Positions 46,739-56,326 of a stretch of DNA of 64,000 bases are shown here, one piece after another (positions within the stretch are counted from its first letter, which is position 1; the number at the start of each line of letters is the position of its first letter). Source of the stretch: Bryobacteraceae bacterium. Its GTDB lineage: Bacteria > Acidobacteriota > Terriglobia > Bryobacterales > Bryobacteraceae. The stretch is taken from NCBI GenBank assembly GCA_029975915.1, contig JARKOC010000177.1:186001-250000 (forward strand), given 5' to 3'. Under the pieces are notes generated by a model. It did no database searches and was not told where the DNA came from. It saw nothing but the letters and a program-made list of their open reading frames with translations. The position numbers and the translations under genes are program-made.

Positions 46739-47216
46739 AGCCCTGACATCGAACGAGACTGCGGCCGCCTTGAACAGCCACGATGCCGCGGCCGTGACCG
46801 GCGGCGAGGTTAGTTTCGGCGAAGCGCTGCTTTGGATCCGTAGAGAAAAGATCGTCGATGCATGCCGGTTCCTTCGCAACGAGCGTGGCTTTGAGAGAAT
46901 CTCCGGCGTGACCGTCATCGACAGGTATCCCTTGGAGCCAAGATTCGAGGTCGTTTACCTGCTTCACTCCATCAGCAGGAACGAGCGCTTGAAGCTGAAG
47001 GTAGTCTTGGCGGAGGATTCGGCTGATCTGGAGTCAGTCACCCCCGTGTGGCCGGGCGCCGACTGGTATGAGCGGGAGGCCTTTGATCTTTTCGGAGTCC
47101 GCTTCATAGGTCATCCAGACTTGAGGCGAATCATGATGCCCGAGGATTGGGAAGGCCACCCTCTGCGAAAGGATTTCCCCGTCCACGGCCACAAATACAG
47201 TTACCAGAGCGAGTAG
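46728..47216 (+). CDS. nuoC: NADH-quinone oxidoreductase subunit C
   Basis: 162 aa from ATG 46728, chosen for the AAGGTG a few bases before; ATG 46692 is an alternative. RFEVVYLLHSISRNERLKLK and WYEREAFDLFGVRFIGHPDLRRIMMPEDWEGHPLRKDFP are NuoC signatures. NuoC supports the peripheral arm next to NuoB and NuoD. As a separate subunit it differs from the fused NuoCD of E. coli. It follows nuoA directly, so nuoB is not in its normal place. Confidence 0.95.
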   Translation: MLPEALTSNETAAALNSHDAAAVTGGEVSFGEALLWIRREKIVDACRFLRNERGFERISGVTVIDRYPLEPRFEVVYLLHSISRNERLKLKVVLAEDSADLESVTPVWPGADWYEREAFDLFGVRFIGHPDLRRIMMPEDWEGHPLRKDFPVHGHKYSYQSE

Positions 47217-47239
47217 TGCGGCTACAGGCGGAGCAAACC

Positions 47240-48463
47240 ATGAACGTTGAGGACACACTGCTGCCGGCGGAATCACAAGGGACCGAATCTGTCGGGACCA
47301 CAAGACGGATGACCCTGAACATGGGGCCGCAGCACCCATCGACTCACGGTGTGCTGCGCATCCTGTTGGAACTGGACGGCGAGACGATAATAAGCGCAAA
47401 ACCTGACATCGGCTTCCTCCACACCGGAATCGAAAAGCAGGCTGAGGCTTTGGGCTGGCAACAGGTAGTGACTCTGACCGACCGCATGGATTACCTGGCC
47501 AACCTTTCCAACAACCTGGCCTATTCGCTGTCTGTCGAGAAGCTGCTCCAATTGGAGATTCCGCCTAAAGCGCAGTGGATGCGGGTGCTGCTGGCCGAGA
47601 TCACGCGAATCAACTCGCATCTGGTGTGGCTCGGCACCCACGCGTTGGACATGGGCGCGATGACGGTGTTTTTCTACTGTTTCCGTGAGCGCGAGGAAAT
47701 CCTGCGACTGTTCGAAATGCTCTCGGGCCAACGCCTGATGACCTCATACATCCGCATCGGCGGGTTGGCGCTGGAACCGCCTGCTGGTTGGGACCGGGCG
47801 GTAAGGGTGTTCCTTGAAGGGCTGCCGGCCAAGATTGACGAATACGAAAACCTGCTCAAAACCAACCCGATTTTCATGCAACGGACAAAGGGCGTGGGCA
47901 AGTTGAGCATTGACCGGCTGCTCGCTCTCGGCGTGACCGGCCCGATGGTCAGGGCCGCCGGACTGGGTTGGGACATCCGGAAGTCGGAGCCATATTCGTC
48001 TTACGAGAAGTTCAGTTTTGAAGTACCTGTCGAGCAAGAGGGCGATGTTTATGCGCGGTTCCTGGTCCGGATGCGCGAGATGAGGGAAAGCCAGAAAATT
48101 GCCCTTCAGGCATTGGATGGCATGCCTGAGGGCGCCATCAAAGCCGACGCCCCGAAAGTGGTGTTGCCTGATCGCGAGAAGATGAAGACTCAGATGGAGG
48201 CTCTCATCTATCACTTCAAAATAGTCACCGAGGGCTTTCGCGTCCCGGCGGGCGAGGCCTTTGTTCCCGTGGAGAGCCCGAGGGGCGAAATTGGGTTCTA
48301 TGTGGTGAGCGACGGGACATCGAAGCCGCTACGGGTCTTCATGCGGACTCCAAGTTTCGGCAACCTGCAATGCCTGCCGGCTCTGTTTGAGGGCAGCCTG
48401 ATCTCGGATTCCATCGCCTCGTTGGGTTCGATGGACTTCGTCCTGGGCGACGTGGACCGTTAG
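47240..48463 (+). CDS. nuoD: NADH-quinone oxidoreductase subunit D
   Basis: 407 aa from ATG 47240; the frame extends upstream over nuoC in a shadow region. NMGPQHPSTHGVLRILLELDGE near 28-49 contains the quinone-site His. PDIGFLHTGIEKQAE and TDRMDYL follow, and RGEIGFYVVSDGTSKP is the closing segment. NuoD forms the quinone-binding cavity with NuoB. Because NuoB is not encoded here, the cavity needs a partner from elsewhere. Confidence 0.96.
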   Translation: MNVEDTLLPAESQGTESVGTTRRMTLNMGPQHPSTHGVLRILLELDGETIISAKPDIGFLHTGIEKQAEALGWQQVVTLTDRMDYLANLSNNLAYSLSVEKLLQLEIPPKAQWMRVLLAEITRINSHLVWLGTHALDMGAMTVFFYCFREREEILRLFEMLSGQRLMTSYIRIGGLALEPPAGWDRAVRVFLEGLPAKIDEYENLLKTNPIFMQRTKGVGKLSIDRLLALGVTGPMVRAAGLGWDIRKSEPYSSYEKFSFEVPVEQEGDVYARFLVRMREMRESQKIALQALDGMPEGAIKADAPKVVLPDREKMKTQMEALIYHFKIVTEGFRVPAGEAFVPVESPRGEIGFYVVSDGTSKPLRVFMRTPSFGNLQCLPALFEGSLISDSIASLGSMDFVLGDVDR

Positions 48464-48480
48464 AGCGACGAGAAACTGAC

Positions 48481-48963
48481 ATGACCTTCTCCCCAGAGCT
48501 TGAAGCGCGATTCGAGAAGATGATCGGCAACTATCCGCCCGGAAGGCAGAAGGGGGCATTGATCCCCATGTTGCTGTATGCACAGGACGAATTGGGCTGT
48601 GTGACCGGCGAGCTGATCGACGAGGTGTCCTCCCGGCTGAAGGTGACTCGCGTGGAAGTCGAGGAAGTACTCGGCTACTACACGATGTTGCATCGCGAAA
48701 AGCGTGGCCGCCATCACCTTCAGGTGTGTACCAATGTCTCGTGCATGCTGCGCGGCGGAGATGAGCTCTACGAGCACGCCTGCCGCAAGCTGGGGATCGG
48801 GAACAAGCAAACGACGCCGGACGGAGCGGTTTCGATCGAAGAAGTCGAGTGCATCGGCGCTTGCTCTTGGGCCCCGGCAGTCCTGGTGGACTACGATTTT
48901 CACTTCAACCTGACGGCTGAAAAGCTCGATGAATTGATCGAGAGCATGCGCCAGCAACAGTAG
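48481..48963 (+). CDS. nuoE: NADH-quinone oxidoreductase subunit E
   Basis: 160 aa. LEARFEKMIGNYPPGRQKGALIPMLLYAQ is the typical start. The [2Fe-2S] cluster N1a ligands are in VCTNVSCMLRGG and CIGACSWAP (C-x4-C and C-x3-C). It belongs to the NADH-oxidising tip with NuoF. It is 17 bases after nuoD and 12 before nuoF. Confidence 0.96.
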   Translation: MTFSPELEARFEKMIGNYPPGRQKGALIPMLLYAQDELGCVTGELIDEVSSRLKVTRVEVEEVLGYYTMLHREKRGRHHLQVCTNVSCMLRGGDELYEHACRKLGIGNKQTTPDGAVSIEEVECIGACSWAPAVLVDYDFHFNLTAEKLDELIESMRQQQ

Positions 48964-48975
48964 GACCAGAAGCCG

Positions 48976-50298
48976 ATGCTACTGAATCAACCCCATCCGC
49001 TTGAAACCAGGGTCCTCACCCGGCGGTTCGAATATCCACAGGCGCAGCCCATCTGGCTTGATGAGTTCATCGCCAAGCAGGGCTACGAAGGCTTCCGGAA
49101 ATCACTTGAACTGTCGCCGGACGAGATCATCGAGGAAGTGAAGAAGTCGTCGCTTCGAGGGCGCGGAGGGGCGGGATTCCCGACAGGCCTGAAATGGAGC
49201 TTCGTCGATCGCAAGTCGTCAAAACCGAAGTATGTCGTCGTGAATGGCGACGAGGGTGAGCCGGGGACATGCAAGGACCGGATCCTTCTGGAGCACGATC
49301 CTCACCGGTTGATCGAAGGCTGCCTGATCTGCGCCCGCGCCATCGGGGCTGAGCGGGGCTGGGTCTACATCAGGGGCGAGTATCGAGCTTACATCGACAT
49401 CCTTGACAAGGCGATCGCCGAAGCCTACGATCGCGGCTACCTGGGCGAGAACATTTTGGGCAGCGGGATGACGTTCCACCTGTCGACGCACACAGGCGCG
49501 GGGTCCTATGAGTGCGGCGAGGAATCGGCGCTACTAGAGTCGCTCGAGGGTAAACGCGGCAATCCGCGGCTGAAACCACCGTTTCCGGCCAGCGTGGGCG
49601 CATTTCAGTGCCCGACGACGGTGAACAACGTCGAGACGTTTTGCGCGGTGCCCGACATTTTGCTCAACGGAGGCGATTGGTATCACTCGCTTGGGACGCC
49701 CAAGAATGGCGGGACACGGCTGGTCTGCTTGTCCGGACACATCAACAACCCGGGAGTATACGAGGTGCCGCTGGGCTTCAACTTGAAGCGGTTGATCGAG
49801 GAGATCGGCGGCGGAGTATGGAAGGGCAGGAAGTTGAAAGCGGTGATCCCAGGAGGAAGTTCTTCGCCGGTGTTGACAGCCGATGAGATCGATATCCCGG
49901 CCGATTACGACTCGCTGGCCAAGGCCGGCTCGATGCTTGGATCAGGCGCCACCATGGTCTGTGACGAAACCACGGACATGGTAAAACTGCTGGCTCGCGT
50001 GATGAAATTCTACGCACACGAAAGCTGCGGCTGGTGTATCCCGTGCCGCGAGGGAACTACCTGGCTGGCGAAGATCCTGAAACGCGTCGATGAAGGCGCC
50101 GGTCTGACGCGCGATATCGACATGGTGGACCAATTGGCCACCAGTATGTTCGGGCGCACCTTCTGCGCGCTGGGCGACGCCGCGGCGATGCCTGCGATGT
50201 CGATTGTCCGTAAATTCCGGCATGAGTTTGAAGCAAAGATCGGATCATCCGATGTCTTCGTGCCAGAACCGGGCACGCAGCCGCTGGTGGTGCTATGA
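48976..50298 (+). CDS. nuoF: NADH-quinone oxidoreductase subunit F
   Basis: 440 aa. GRGGAGFPTGLKWSF is the NADH-binding loop. GAGSYECGEESALLESLEGKRGNPRLKPPFPA contacts FMN. ESCGWCIPCREGTTW provides three Cys of the [4Fe-4S] cluster N3, and a fourth lies in GRTFCALGDAA. It takes hydride from NADH and passes electrons to NuoE and NuoG. Confidence 0.97.
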   Translation: MLLNQPHPLETRVLTRRFEYPQAQPIWLDEFIAKQGYEGFRKSLELSPDEIIEEVKKSSLRGRGGAGFPTGLKWSFVDRKSSKPKYVVVNGDEGEPGTCKDRILLEHDPHRLIEGCLICARAIGAERGWVYIRGEYRAYIDILDKAIAEAYDRGYLGENILGSGMTFHLSTHTGAGSYECGEESALLESLEGKRGNPRLKPPFPASVGAFQCPTTVNNVETFCAVPDILLNGGDWYHSLGTPKNGGTRLVCLSGHINNPGVYEVPLGFNLKRLIEEIGGGVWKGRKLKAVIPGGSSSPVLTADEIDIPADYDSLAKAGSMLGSGATMVCDETTDMVKLLARVMKFYAHESCGWCIPCREGTTWLAKILKRVDEGAGLTRDIDMVDQLATSMFGRTFCALGDAAAMPAMSIVRKFRHEFEAKIGSSDVFVPEPGTQPLVVL

Positions 50299-50308
50299 GA
50301 GGGGATGC

Positions 50309-52390
50309 ATGGCCGAGCTTGTAACAATCACCATCGACGGCAAGCAGACCACGGCCGAAAGAGGCGCCCTCGTGATCGAGGCCGCGAAGAAAATCGGCAT
50401 CGAAATTCCTGCGTTCTGCTATTACGAAGGCTATTCACTCCAGGCCGCCTGCCGTATGTGCCTGGTGGAAGTGGAAAAAATGCCCAAGTTGCAGCCGGCC
50501 TGCACACTGCCGGCGTCCGAGGGCATGGTGATCCGCACCGACACGCCGAAAGTGGCCGAGGCGCGCAAGACGACGCTGGAGATGTTGCTGACCAACCACC
50601 CTCTGGATTGTCCGGTCTGCGACAAAGGCGGCGAGTGCGAATTGCAGGACATGGTGTTCCGCTACGGCGCTGGCGAAAGCCGGTTCACCGAAATCAAGCA
50701 CCACGACAACGAAAAACAGTGGTCGCCGATGGTCTATTACGATCCAGCCCGATGCATCCTCTGTTACCGTTGCATCCGGGTCTGCGACGAAGGCATGGGT
50801 GTCCGCGCGCTTGGCCTCACCTATAGGGGCGTCTCGGCGGAGATTACGCCTTCGCACGGCGACCATCTCGAGTGCGACGAGTGCGGCATGTGCATCGACA
50901 TCTGCCCTGTAGGCGCGCTGACGTCTGGCACATACAGATATAAATCCCGGCCATGGGAGATGAACCATAAAGGCGCCATTTGCGCCCACTGTGCTGACGG
51001 CTGCAAGACGACGCTATCAATCCGGAACGGCGAGATCCTGAGGGCGAACAACCGCGACAGCTCTGGCATTAACGGCGAGTTCCTTTGCACGAAAGGCAGG
51101 TTCGGTTTCGATTTCGTCCACAGCCACGAGCGTCTGCAAACGCCGCTGGTCCGAAAGGATGGGGAACTAGTCGAGGCATCCTGGAGTGAGGCTCTGGCGC
51201 TGGTCGCCGACAAATTCGGTGAATTGAAAAAGAGCGGCGGGCTCATCGGAGTGGTGGGCTCCACCAAGACGACCAACGAGGAGAGCTACTACTTACAGAA
51301 ATTCGCCCGCAAGGGACTCGGCGCCGCCAGCATCGACCACCACCGCTCGGGAGACATAGCATCGCTTCTTTCCGCCCTCGGCGGCAGGAGAGACGCCCTG
51401 GCCACGGTGGAAGATCTCTACAAGGCGAAGGCGGCGCTCGTCATCGGTTCGGACCTCAGCCAACAGCATCCCCTGCTAGCCTTCCAGTTGCGCGCCAATC
51501 ACCGCCACCACGCTTCGTCCACCTATGTGATCACACGCGGGCCGGTGCGCGAGGACGGCTACGCCGCAAGGAGCATCCGGGCCTCCAGCGGAGAACAGGT
51601 AGCGGCGTTGGAGCAATTGCGCAAGGATCTCTCAAAGCACCCTTCGCTCGTCATCCTTTACGGAGATTCCATAAAGGGCGGAGACGTAGCCAGGCTGGTC
51701 GCATTTGGCGAGTCGCTGGGAATTGAGGTGAAGTACGTCTGCCTGATGGACTGCTCCAATTCGCGCGGCGCCTGGGATATGGGTCTTACGCCCGAATCCG
51801 AACCAGGCTACCGGCCGGCATCGGGCAGCGGATTGTCCTTGCCGGAGATGCTTGCTGCGCCGGATTTGGCTGCCCTCTGGGTCGTGGGCGCCAATCCGCT
51901 GAAGTCGGCGGGGTTGACCAGCGGAAGTGCATTTGTCGTCGTGCAGGATCTCTTCCTGACAGAGACCGGGCAGAGGGCCGACGTTGTGTTACCAGCCAAG
52001 TCAGCATACGAAAAGACGGGCACGGTGACCAACGTCTGCGGTGAGGTGCAACTGCTCAAAGGCGGCGCGAAGGTTCTCGGGGCAAAATCGGATCTGGAGA
52101 TCATGGATCTCCTCGCGACGCAGATGGGCCTCGACCTTGGCCCGTCCACGCCCGAGAGGATCTTCGAGGAAATCCGCGCGACCGTGCCCGGCTATGATAT
52201 TCACTTGCCGATCCTGGTGGCTGGCGGAGCGGCGGCAACAAGACCTGTGATGGCTGAGCCCTGCCCGCCACTGGACCCGTCGCTGATCTGGTCGGCGGAG
52301 GACACGTTGTTCACGTCAGGAAGTCTCGGCCGGAAGTCCAGGATGCTGAACGCCGCCCTGGAAGCCCCGGGGACGTTGTACAAGGAATAG
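50309..52390 (+). CDS. nuoG: NADH-quinone oxidoreductase subunit G
   Basis: 693 aa from ATG 50309 with GAGAGGGG just before; the frame is open further upstream but overlaps nuoF. [2Fe-2S] N1b ligands are Cys37, Cys48, Cys51 and Cys65. NHPLDCPVCDKGGEC is the His/Cys-bound N5. CILCYRCIRVC and CDECGMCIDICPVG hold the Cys of N4. CAHCADGC and a later FLCTKG resemble the optional N7 cluster. A molybdopterin-oxidoreductase-like domain follows. It is a complete NuoG. Confidence 0.96.
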   Translation: MAELVTITIDGKQTTAERGALVIEAAKKIGIEIPAFCYYEGYSLQAACRMCLVEVEKMPKLQPACTLPASEGMVIRTDTPKVAEARKTTLEMLLTNHPLDCPVCDKGGECELQDMVFRYGAGESRFTEIKHHDNEKQWSPMVYYDPARCILCYRCIRVCDEGMGVRALGLTYRGVSAEITPSHGDHLECDECGMCIDICPVGALTSGTYRYKSRPWEMNHKGAICAHCADGCKTTLSIRNGEILRANNRDSSGINGEFLCTKGRFGFDFVHSHERLQTPLVRKDGELVEASWSEALALVADKFGELKKSGGLIGVVGSTKTTNEESYYLQKFARKGLGAASIDHHRSGDIASLLSALGGRRDALATVEDLYKAKAALVIGSDLSQQHPLLAFQLRANHRHHASSTYVITRGPVREDGYAARSIRASSGEQVAALEQLRKDLSKHPSLVILYGDSIKGGDVARLVAFGESLGIEVKYVCLMDCSNSRGAWDMGLTPESEPGYRPASGSGLSLPEMLAAPDLAALWVVGANPLKSAGLTSGSAFVVVQDLFLTETGQRADVVLPAKSAYEKTGTVTNVCGEVQLLKGGAKVLGAKSDLEIMDLLATQMGLDLGPSTPERIFEEIRATVPGYDIHLPILVAGGAAATRPVMAEPCPPLDPSLIWSAEDTLFTSGSLGRKSRMLNAALEAPGTLYKE

Positions 52391-52421
52391 GACGTAAGGG
52401 AGAGCACCGAAAGCGGTTGTC

Positions 52422-53621
52422 ATGAACTTCTATATCGTGACCCTGATCAAGACCGGGCTGGTCGCCTTCGTGCTACTCACATTTTGCGCCTACCTCGTGT
52501 GGGTGGAGCGCAAGGTGCTGGCGCACATTCAATTGAGGCCCGGCCCTTATCGCGTCGGCCCGCACGGTCTACTGCAACCATTGTCCGACCTAATCAAGTT
52601 GGTCACCAAGGAAGGCGTGATCCCGGCAAACGTGAACATGTTCTTCTACTTGCTCGCCCCCTTCCTGTCGGTCACGCTGGCCTTGATTTCTATCGCCGTC
52701 ATTCCGTTTGGTCCAGTGATTGAAGTCTTCGGTGTTCAGACGCAGATGGGTCTGACGGACCTTGATGTCGGAGTTCTCGTTGTTCTAGCCATGTCCTCGC
52801 TGGGCGTTTATGGTCTCGTGATCGGTGGATGGGCATCGAACTCGAAGTACTCCCTGATGGGCAGCCTGCGGAGTTCAGCTCAGATGGTGAGCTATGAATT
52901 GCCCATGGCGATGGCCATCGTCGCTCCGTTGCTGCTTGTGAACACTCTGAGCTTCAGGGAGATTGTGGCCGCTCAAGAAGGGTTCAGTTTGGGATTCTTG
53001 CCACGATGGACAGTGTTCGCCGGTCCCTTGCCGCAGATGTTCAGCTTCCTGCTGTTCATGATCGCCGCTTTCGCCGAAACCAACCGCGTGCCGTTCGATC
53101 TTCCCGAGGCTGAGACCGAATTGGTGGCCGGATTCCATACCGAGTATTCGTCCACGATGTTCGCCGCTTTCTTCACGGCCGAGTACGCCAGCATCACCAC
53201 GATATGCTGCGTGGCCTCGCTACTCTTCCTCGGCGGTTGGCATCCCCTGTGGCCCGCTGAGTATGGCTCGGACTTCGCACCCGTGGTCCTGTTCGCCGGG
53301 GCCGCGCTCATTCTCATCTTTCACGGCTCGCAAGCCGTGAAGTCGCGGATGTGGGACCGTTTCACATTTCCGGCTTTCGGCGTGATCATGCTGGGCGTCG
53401 CAGCCCTGTTCCTGGTCCCGGCGCTGAAGCCTGTCCTTCTCCCATTGTTCTGGTTCGCCGCCAAGACCGGGGCTTTGATCTTCATTTTTATCTGGGTTCG
53501 CGGCACTCTGCCGCGATTCCGCTACGACCAACTGATGCGGTTCGCCTGGCTCACGCTGTTTCCGGCGGCCGTTGTGAACCTGCTGGCGACCGGCCTGGCC
53601 GTCGCCCTGACAACGAAATAG
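52422..53621 (+). CDS. nuoH: NADH-quinone oxidoreductase subunit H
   Basis: 399 aa, eight or nine TM segments. VERKVLAHIQLRPGPYRVGPHGLLQPLSD is the invariant quinone-entry motif, and AETNRVPFDLPEAETELVAGFHTEYSS is the conserved acidic loop. The C-terminus, RFRYDQLMRFAWL, is typical. It links the quinone site to the membrane arm. The next gene is nuoJ, 17 bases away; nuoI, normally next, is absent. Confidence 0.97.
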   Translation: MNFYIVTLIKTGLVAFVLLTFCAYLVWVERKVLAHIQLRPGPYRVGPHGLLQPLSDLIKLVTKEGVIPANVNMFFYLLAPFLSVTLALISIAVIPFGPVIEVFGVQTQMGLTDLDVGVLVVLAMSSLGVYGLVIGGWASNSKYSLMGSLRSSAQMVSYELPMAMAIVAPLLLVNTLSFREIVAAQEGFSLGFLPRWTVFAGPLPQMFSFLLFMIAAFAETNRVPFDLPEAETELVAGFHTEYSSTMFAAFFTAEYASITTICCVASLLFLGGWHPLWPAEYGSDFAPVVLFAGAALILIFHGSQAVKSRMWDRFTFPAFGVIMLGVAALFLVPALKPVLLPLFWFAAKTGALIFIFIWVRGTLPRFRYDQLMRFAWLTLFPAAVVNLLATGLAVALTTK

Positions 53622-53638
53622 GACGGACTCCTACGACG

Positions 53639-54136
53639 ATGGACGCGCTGTTGTTTCTGATCTTCGCAGGCATTTCGGTGCTCTGCGCAATCAACCTTGT
53701 CCTGCAGAGGCACCCGATTTCCAGCGCGCTCTCACTGGTCGGCGTCATGGGTTCGCTTGCTGTTCTCTATCTTCTGCTGGGCGGCGCCTTCATCGCTGCC
53801 GTTCAGCTCATCGTCTACGCCGGCGCGGTGATGGTTTTGTTCTTATTCGTCATCATGCTGCTCAATGCCGGCTCGGAGCGCAAGACGAAGAAGCCCGCGG
53901 TTCGAGCCTGGATCAGCGTCCCTCTGCTCTCCACTTTTGTCATTCTGCTGGCCAGCCTCATCCTCGCAAGGGCGCCGGCCGGGGCTACAGTCAGGTTCGG
54001 AGAGTTCACGGGCGGCTCGGTTGCCAACATAGGCCGAGCGCTGTTCACTACCTATCTATTGCCATTCGAGGTGACGTCGATCCTGATCCTGGTCGCGATT
54101 CTTGGCGCCGTCGTACTGGCGAGGAAGGAGATCTGA
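53639..54136 (+). CDS. nuoJ: NADH-quinone oxidoreductase subunit J
   Basis: 165 aa from ATG 53639, five TM segments. [14 protein letters not shown] segment [36 protein letters not shown] is the NuoJ signature, with its pi-bulge helix. It is in the membrane arm. The frame extends upstream into nuoH, but the start fits the family. Confidence 0.95.
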   Translation: MDALLFLIFAGISVLCAINLVLQRHPISSALSLVGVMGSLAVLYLLLGGAFIAAVQLIVYAGAVMVLFLFVIMLLNAGSERKTKKPAVRAWISVPLLSTFVILLASLILARAPAGATVRFGEFTGGSVANIGRALFTTYLLPFEVTSILILVAILGAVVLARKEI

Positions 54137-54137
54137 C

Positions 54138-54473
54138 ATGCCGGCCGAAATCACCCGGTTTCTTCCGCAAAGCGTTCCGCTGTCCTGGTATCTGATCCTG
54201 AGCGCCATTCTCTTCTCTCTCGGCGTCGCGGGATTCCTGTTCCGGCGGAACATCATCACCGTGTTCATGTCCATCGAACTGATGCTGAACGCCGTGAACC
54301 TAACTTTTGTCGCCTTCTCGTACCACTTAAAGCAGGTGGACGGGCATATCTTCAGCTTCTTCGTCATGGTGGTCGCCGCGGCCGAAGCAGCCGTCGGGCT
54401 GGCCATCATTCTCACGGTGTTCAAGAACAGGGCGACGCTCGAAATCGACGAAGTCAACTCGATGAAACTCTAG
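54138..54473 (+). CDS. nuoK: NADH-quinone oxidoreductase subunit K
   Basis: 111 aa from ATG 54138, with GGAG eight bases before. Three TM segments. [33 protein letters not shown] includes the conserved membrane Glu of the proton path (S-I-E-L-M-L-N), and [16 protein letters not shown] the second. It lies between nuoJ (one base before) and nuoL (two bases after). Confidence 0.96.
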   Translation: MPAEITRFLPQSVPLSWYLILSAILFSLGVAGFLFRRNIITVFMSIELMLNAVNLTFVAFSYHLKQVDGHIFSFFVMVVAAAEAAVGLAIILTVFKNRATLEIDEVNSMKL

Positions 54474-54475
54474 CC

Positions 54476-56326
54476 ATGCAACATCTCTGGCTCATCCCCG
54501 CGTTCCCCCTGGCCGGATTCCTGATTAACGGAATCGCCGGCCGGCGGATGTCGAAAACGGCCGTCAATATCGCCGCTATTGGCAGCGTCCTGCTGTCGTT
54601 CGTTTGGGTGGTTAAAGTGCTGGCCGGCCTGGGTTCCCTGGAGGACGCTTACATCGAGCGCTACTTCACCTGGATTCAGAGCGGAATCGTCAACGTCAGC
54701 TTCGATTTCGCCGTCGACCGGCTGACCGCCGTCATGCTGCTCGTGGTCACCGGAATTGGACTGATCATCCACATCTACGCGACAGGCTACATGTCCCATG
54801 AGGGCGGCTACTACCGCTTCTTCTCCTACATGAACCTGTTCATGTTTTTCATGCTGACGCTGGTGCTGGCGGCGAACTTCCTAGTGCTGTTCGTCGGCTG
54901 GGAAGGCGTGGGCCTGTGTTCTTACCTGTTGATCGGCTTCTACTTTTTGAAGAAGAGCGCCGGAGACGCTGGGAAAAAGGCGTTTGTTGTGAACCGCATC
55001 GGCGACTTCGGTTTCTCGCTGGCCATGTTCCTGATCCTGGTCACCTTCGGCTCGCTCGACTTCGCCAGCGTGTTCGCCAAAGTGCAGCCGGTGGCGGTCG
55101 AGCACCAGGCCGGGACGATCACGCTGATCTGCATCCTGTTGATGGTCGGCGCTGCCGGCAAGAGCGCACAGTTGCCCCTCTATGTATGGCTGCCTGACGC
55201 CATGGAGGGTCCAACCCCGGTCTCCGCTCTCATCCATGCCGCCACAATGGTCACAGCCGGCGTTTACATGGTCGCCCGCTCGGCGCCGCTGTTCAATCAT
55301 GCACCCATCGCGCTGGAAGTCGTCGCCATTGTCGGGCTGCTCACCGCAGTGATGTCGGCCACCATCGGCCTCACGCAGTACGACATTAAAAAGGTCTTCG
55401 CTTACTCCACCGTCTCCCAACTCGGCTACATGTTCATGGGTCTCGGCGTGGGCGCCTACTCCGCCGGCATCTTTCACGTCATGACGCACGCCTTTTTCAA
55501 GGCGCTGCTCTTCCTTGGCGCGGGCTCCGTCATCCACGCCCTGTCCGGCGAACAGGACCTCCGCATGATGGGCGGTCTGCGCAAGAAGATCCCGGTCACG
55601 TTCATCACACTGGTGTGCGCCGCGGTCGCCATCGCGGGCGTGCCGCCGTTTTCGGGCTTCATGAGCAAGGACGCCATCCTGCTCGCCGCGCACCATCATC
55701 ACCCGTGGATGTACTGGGTGGGCGTCATTACGGCCGGCATGACCGCCTTCTACGTCTTTCGGGCCATCTTCTTGTGCTTCTTCGGCGCCTACCGGGGCAA
55801 TGCCCATCCGCATGAGTCGCCCATCTCGATGACCGCTCCGTTGGCCCTCCTCGCCCTGCTCTCACTCGGCGGCGGCTACTTCAACGTCCCGCAATATCTC
55901 GAACCCATGTTCGGCGGGGAACATGCCCCTCACGAAACCTCGTTGGTTGTCATCAGCGTCATGGCAGGCGCCGCCGGCATCCTTCTCGCCTTCCTCTTCT
56001 ACGTCATAAAACCTGGCCTAGCGGACGCTCTCAGCCGCGCCTTCGGACCTGTCTACAGGCTGGTCTATGATAAATACCGGATTGATGAACTGTACGACGC
56101 GACAGTGGTCCACCCCATCCGCGACGGCTCCCGCCTGTTGCTCTGGCGGGGTTTTGACGCAGGCATCATTGACGGCATCGTGAACGGCGCGGGGACGCTG
56201 GCGCGCTGGATCGGCGGCGGTCTCAGACACATGCAATCCGGCTACATTCGCCGCTACGCCGCCTGGGTGGTGATCGGTTCCATCGTCTTGCTTGCCGCGG
56301 CTGCGGGCATGGGGGGACAGCGATGA
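54476..56326 (+). CDS. nuoL: NADH-quinone oxidoreductase subunit L
   Basis: 616 aa, about 15 TM segments with a long lateral helix at the C-terminus. FLVLFVGWEGVGLCSYLLIGFY contains the antiporter Glu. GKSAQLPLYVWLPDAMEGPTPVSALIHAATMVTAG is the invariant proton-channel segment with Lys and His. MTHAFFKALLFLGAGSVIHAL follows. It is an antiporter-like proton pump at the end of the membrane arm. It overlaps nuoM by four bases. Confidence 0.97.
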   Translation: MQHLWLIPAFPLAGFLINGIAGRRMSKTAVNIAAIGSVLLSFVWVVKVLAGLGSLEDAYIERYFTWIQSGIVNVSFDFAVDRLTAVMLLVVTGIGLIIHIYATGYMSHEGGYYRFFSYMNLFMFFMLTLVLAANFLVLFVGWEGVGLCSYLLIGFYFLKKSAGDAGKKAFVVNRIGDFGFSLAMFLILVTFGSLDFASVFAKVQPVAVEHQAGTITLICILLMVGAAGKSAQLPLYVWLPDAMEGPTPVSALIHAATMVTAGVYMVARSAPLFNHAPIALEVVAIVGLLTAVMSATIGLTQYDIKKVFAYSTVSQLGYMFMGLGVGAYSAGIFHVMTHAFFKALLFLGAGSVIHALSGEQDLRMMGGLRKKIPVTFITLVCAAVAIAGVPPFSGFMSKDAILLAAHHHHPWMYWVGVITAGMTAFYVFRAIFLCFFGAYRGNAHPHESPISMTAPLALLALLSLGGGYFNVPQYLEPMFGGEHAPHETSLVVISVMAGAAGILLAFLFYVIKPGLADALSRAFGPVYRLVYDKYRIDELYDATVVHPIRDGSRLLLWRGFDAGIIDGIVNGAGTLARWIGGGLRHMQSGYIRRYAAWVVIGSIVLLAAAAGMGGQR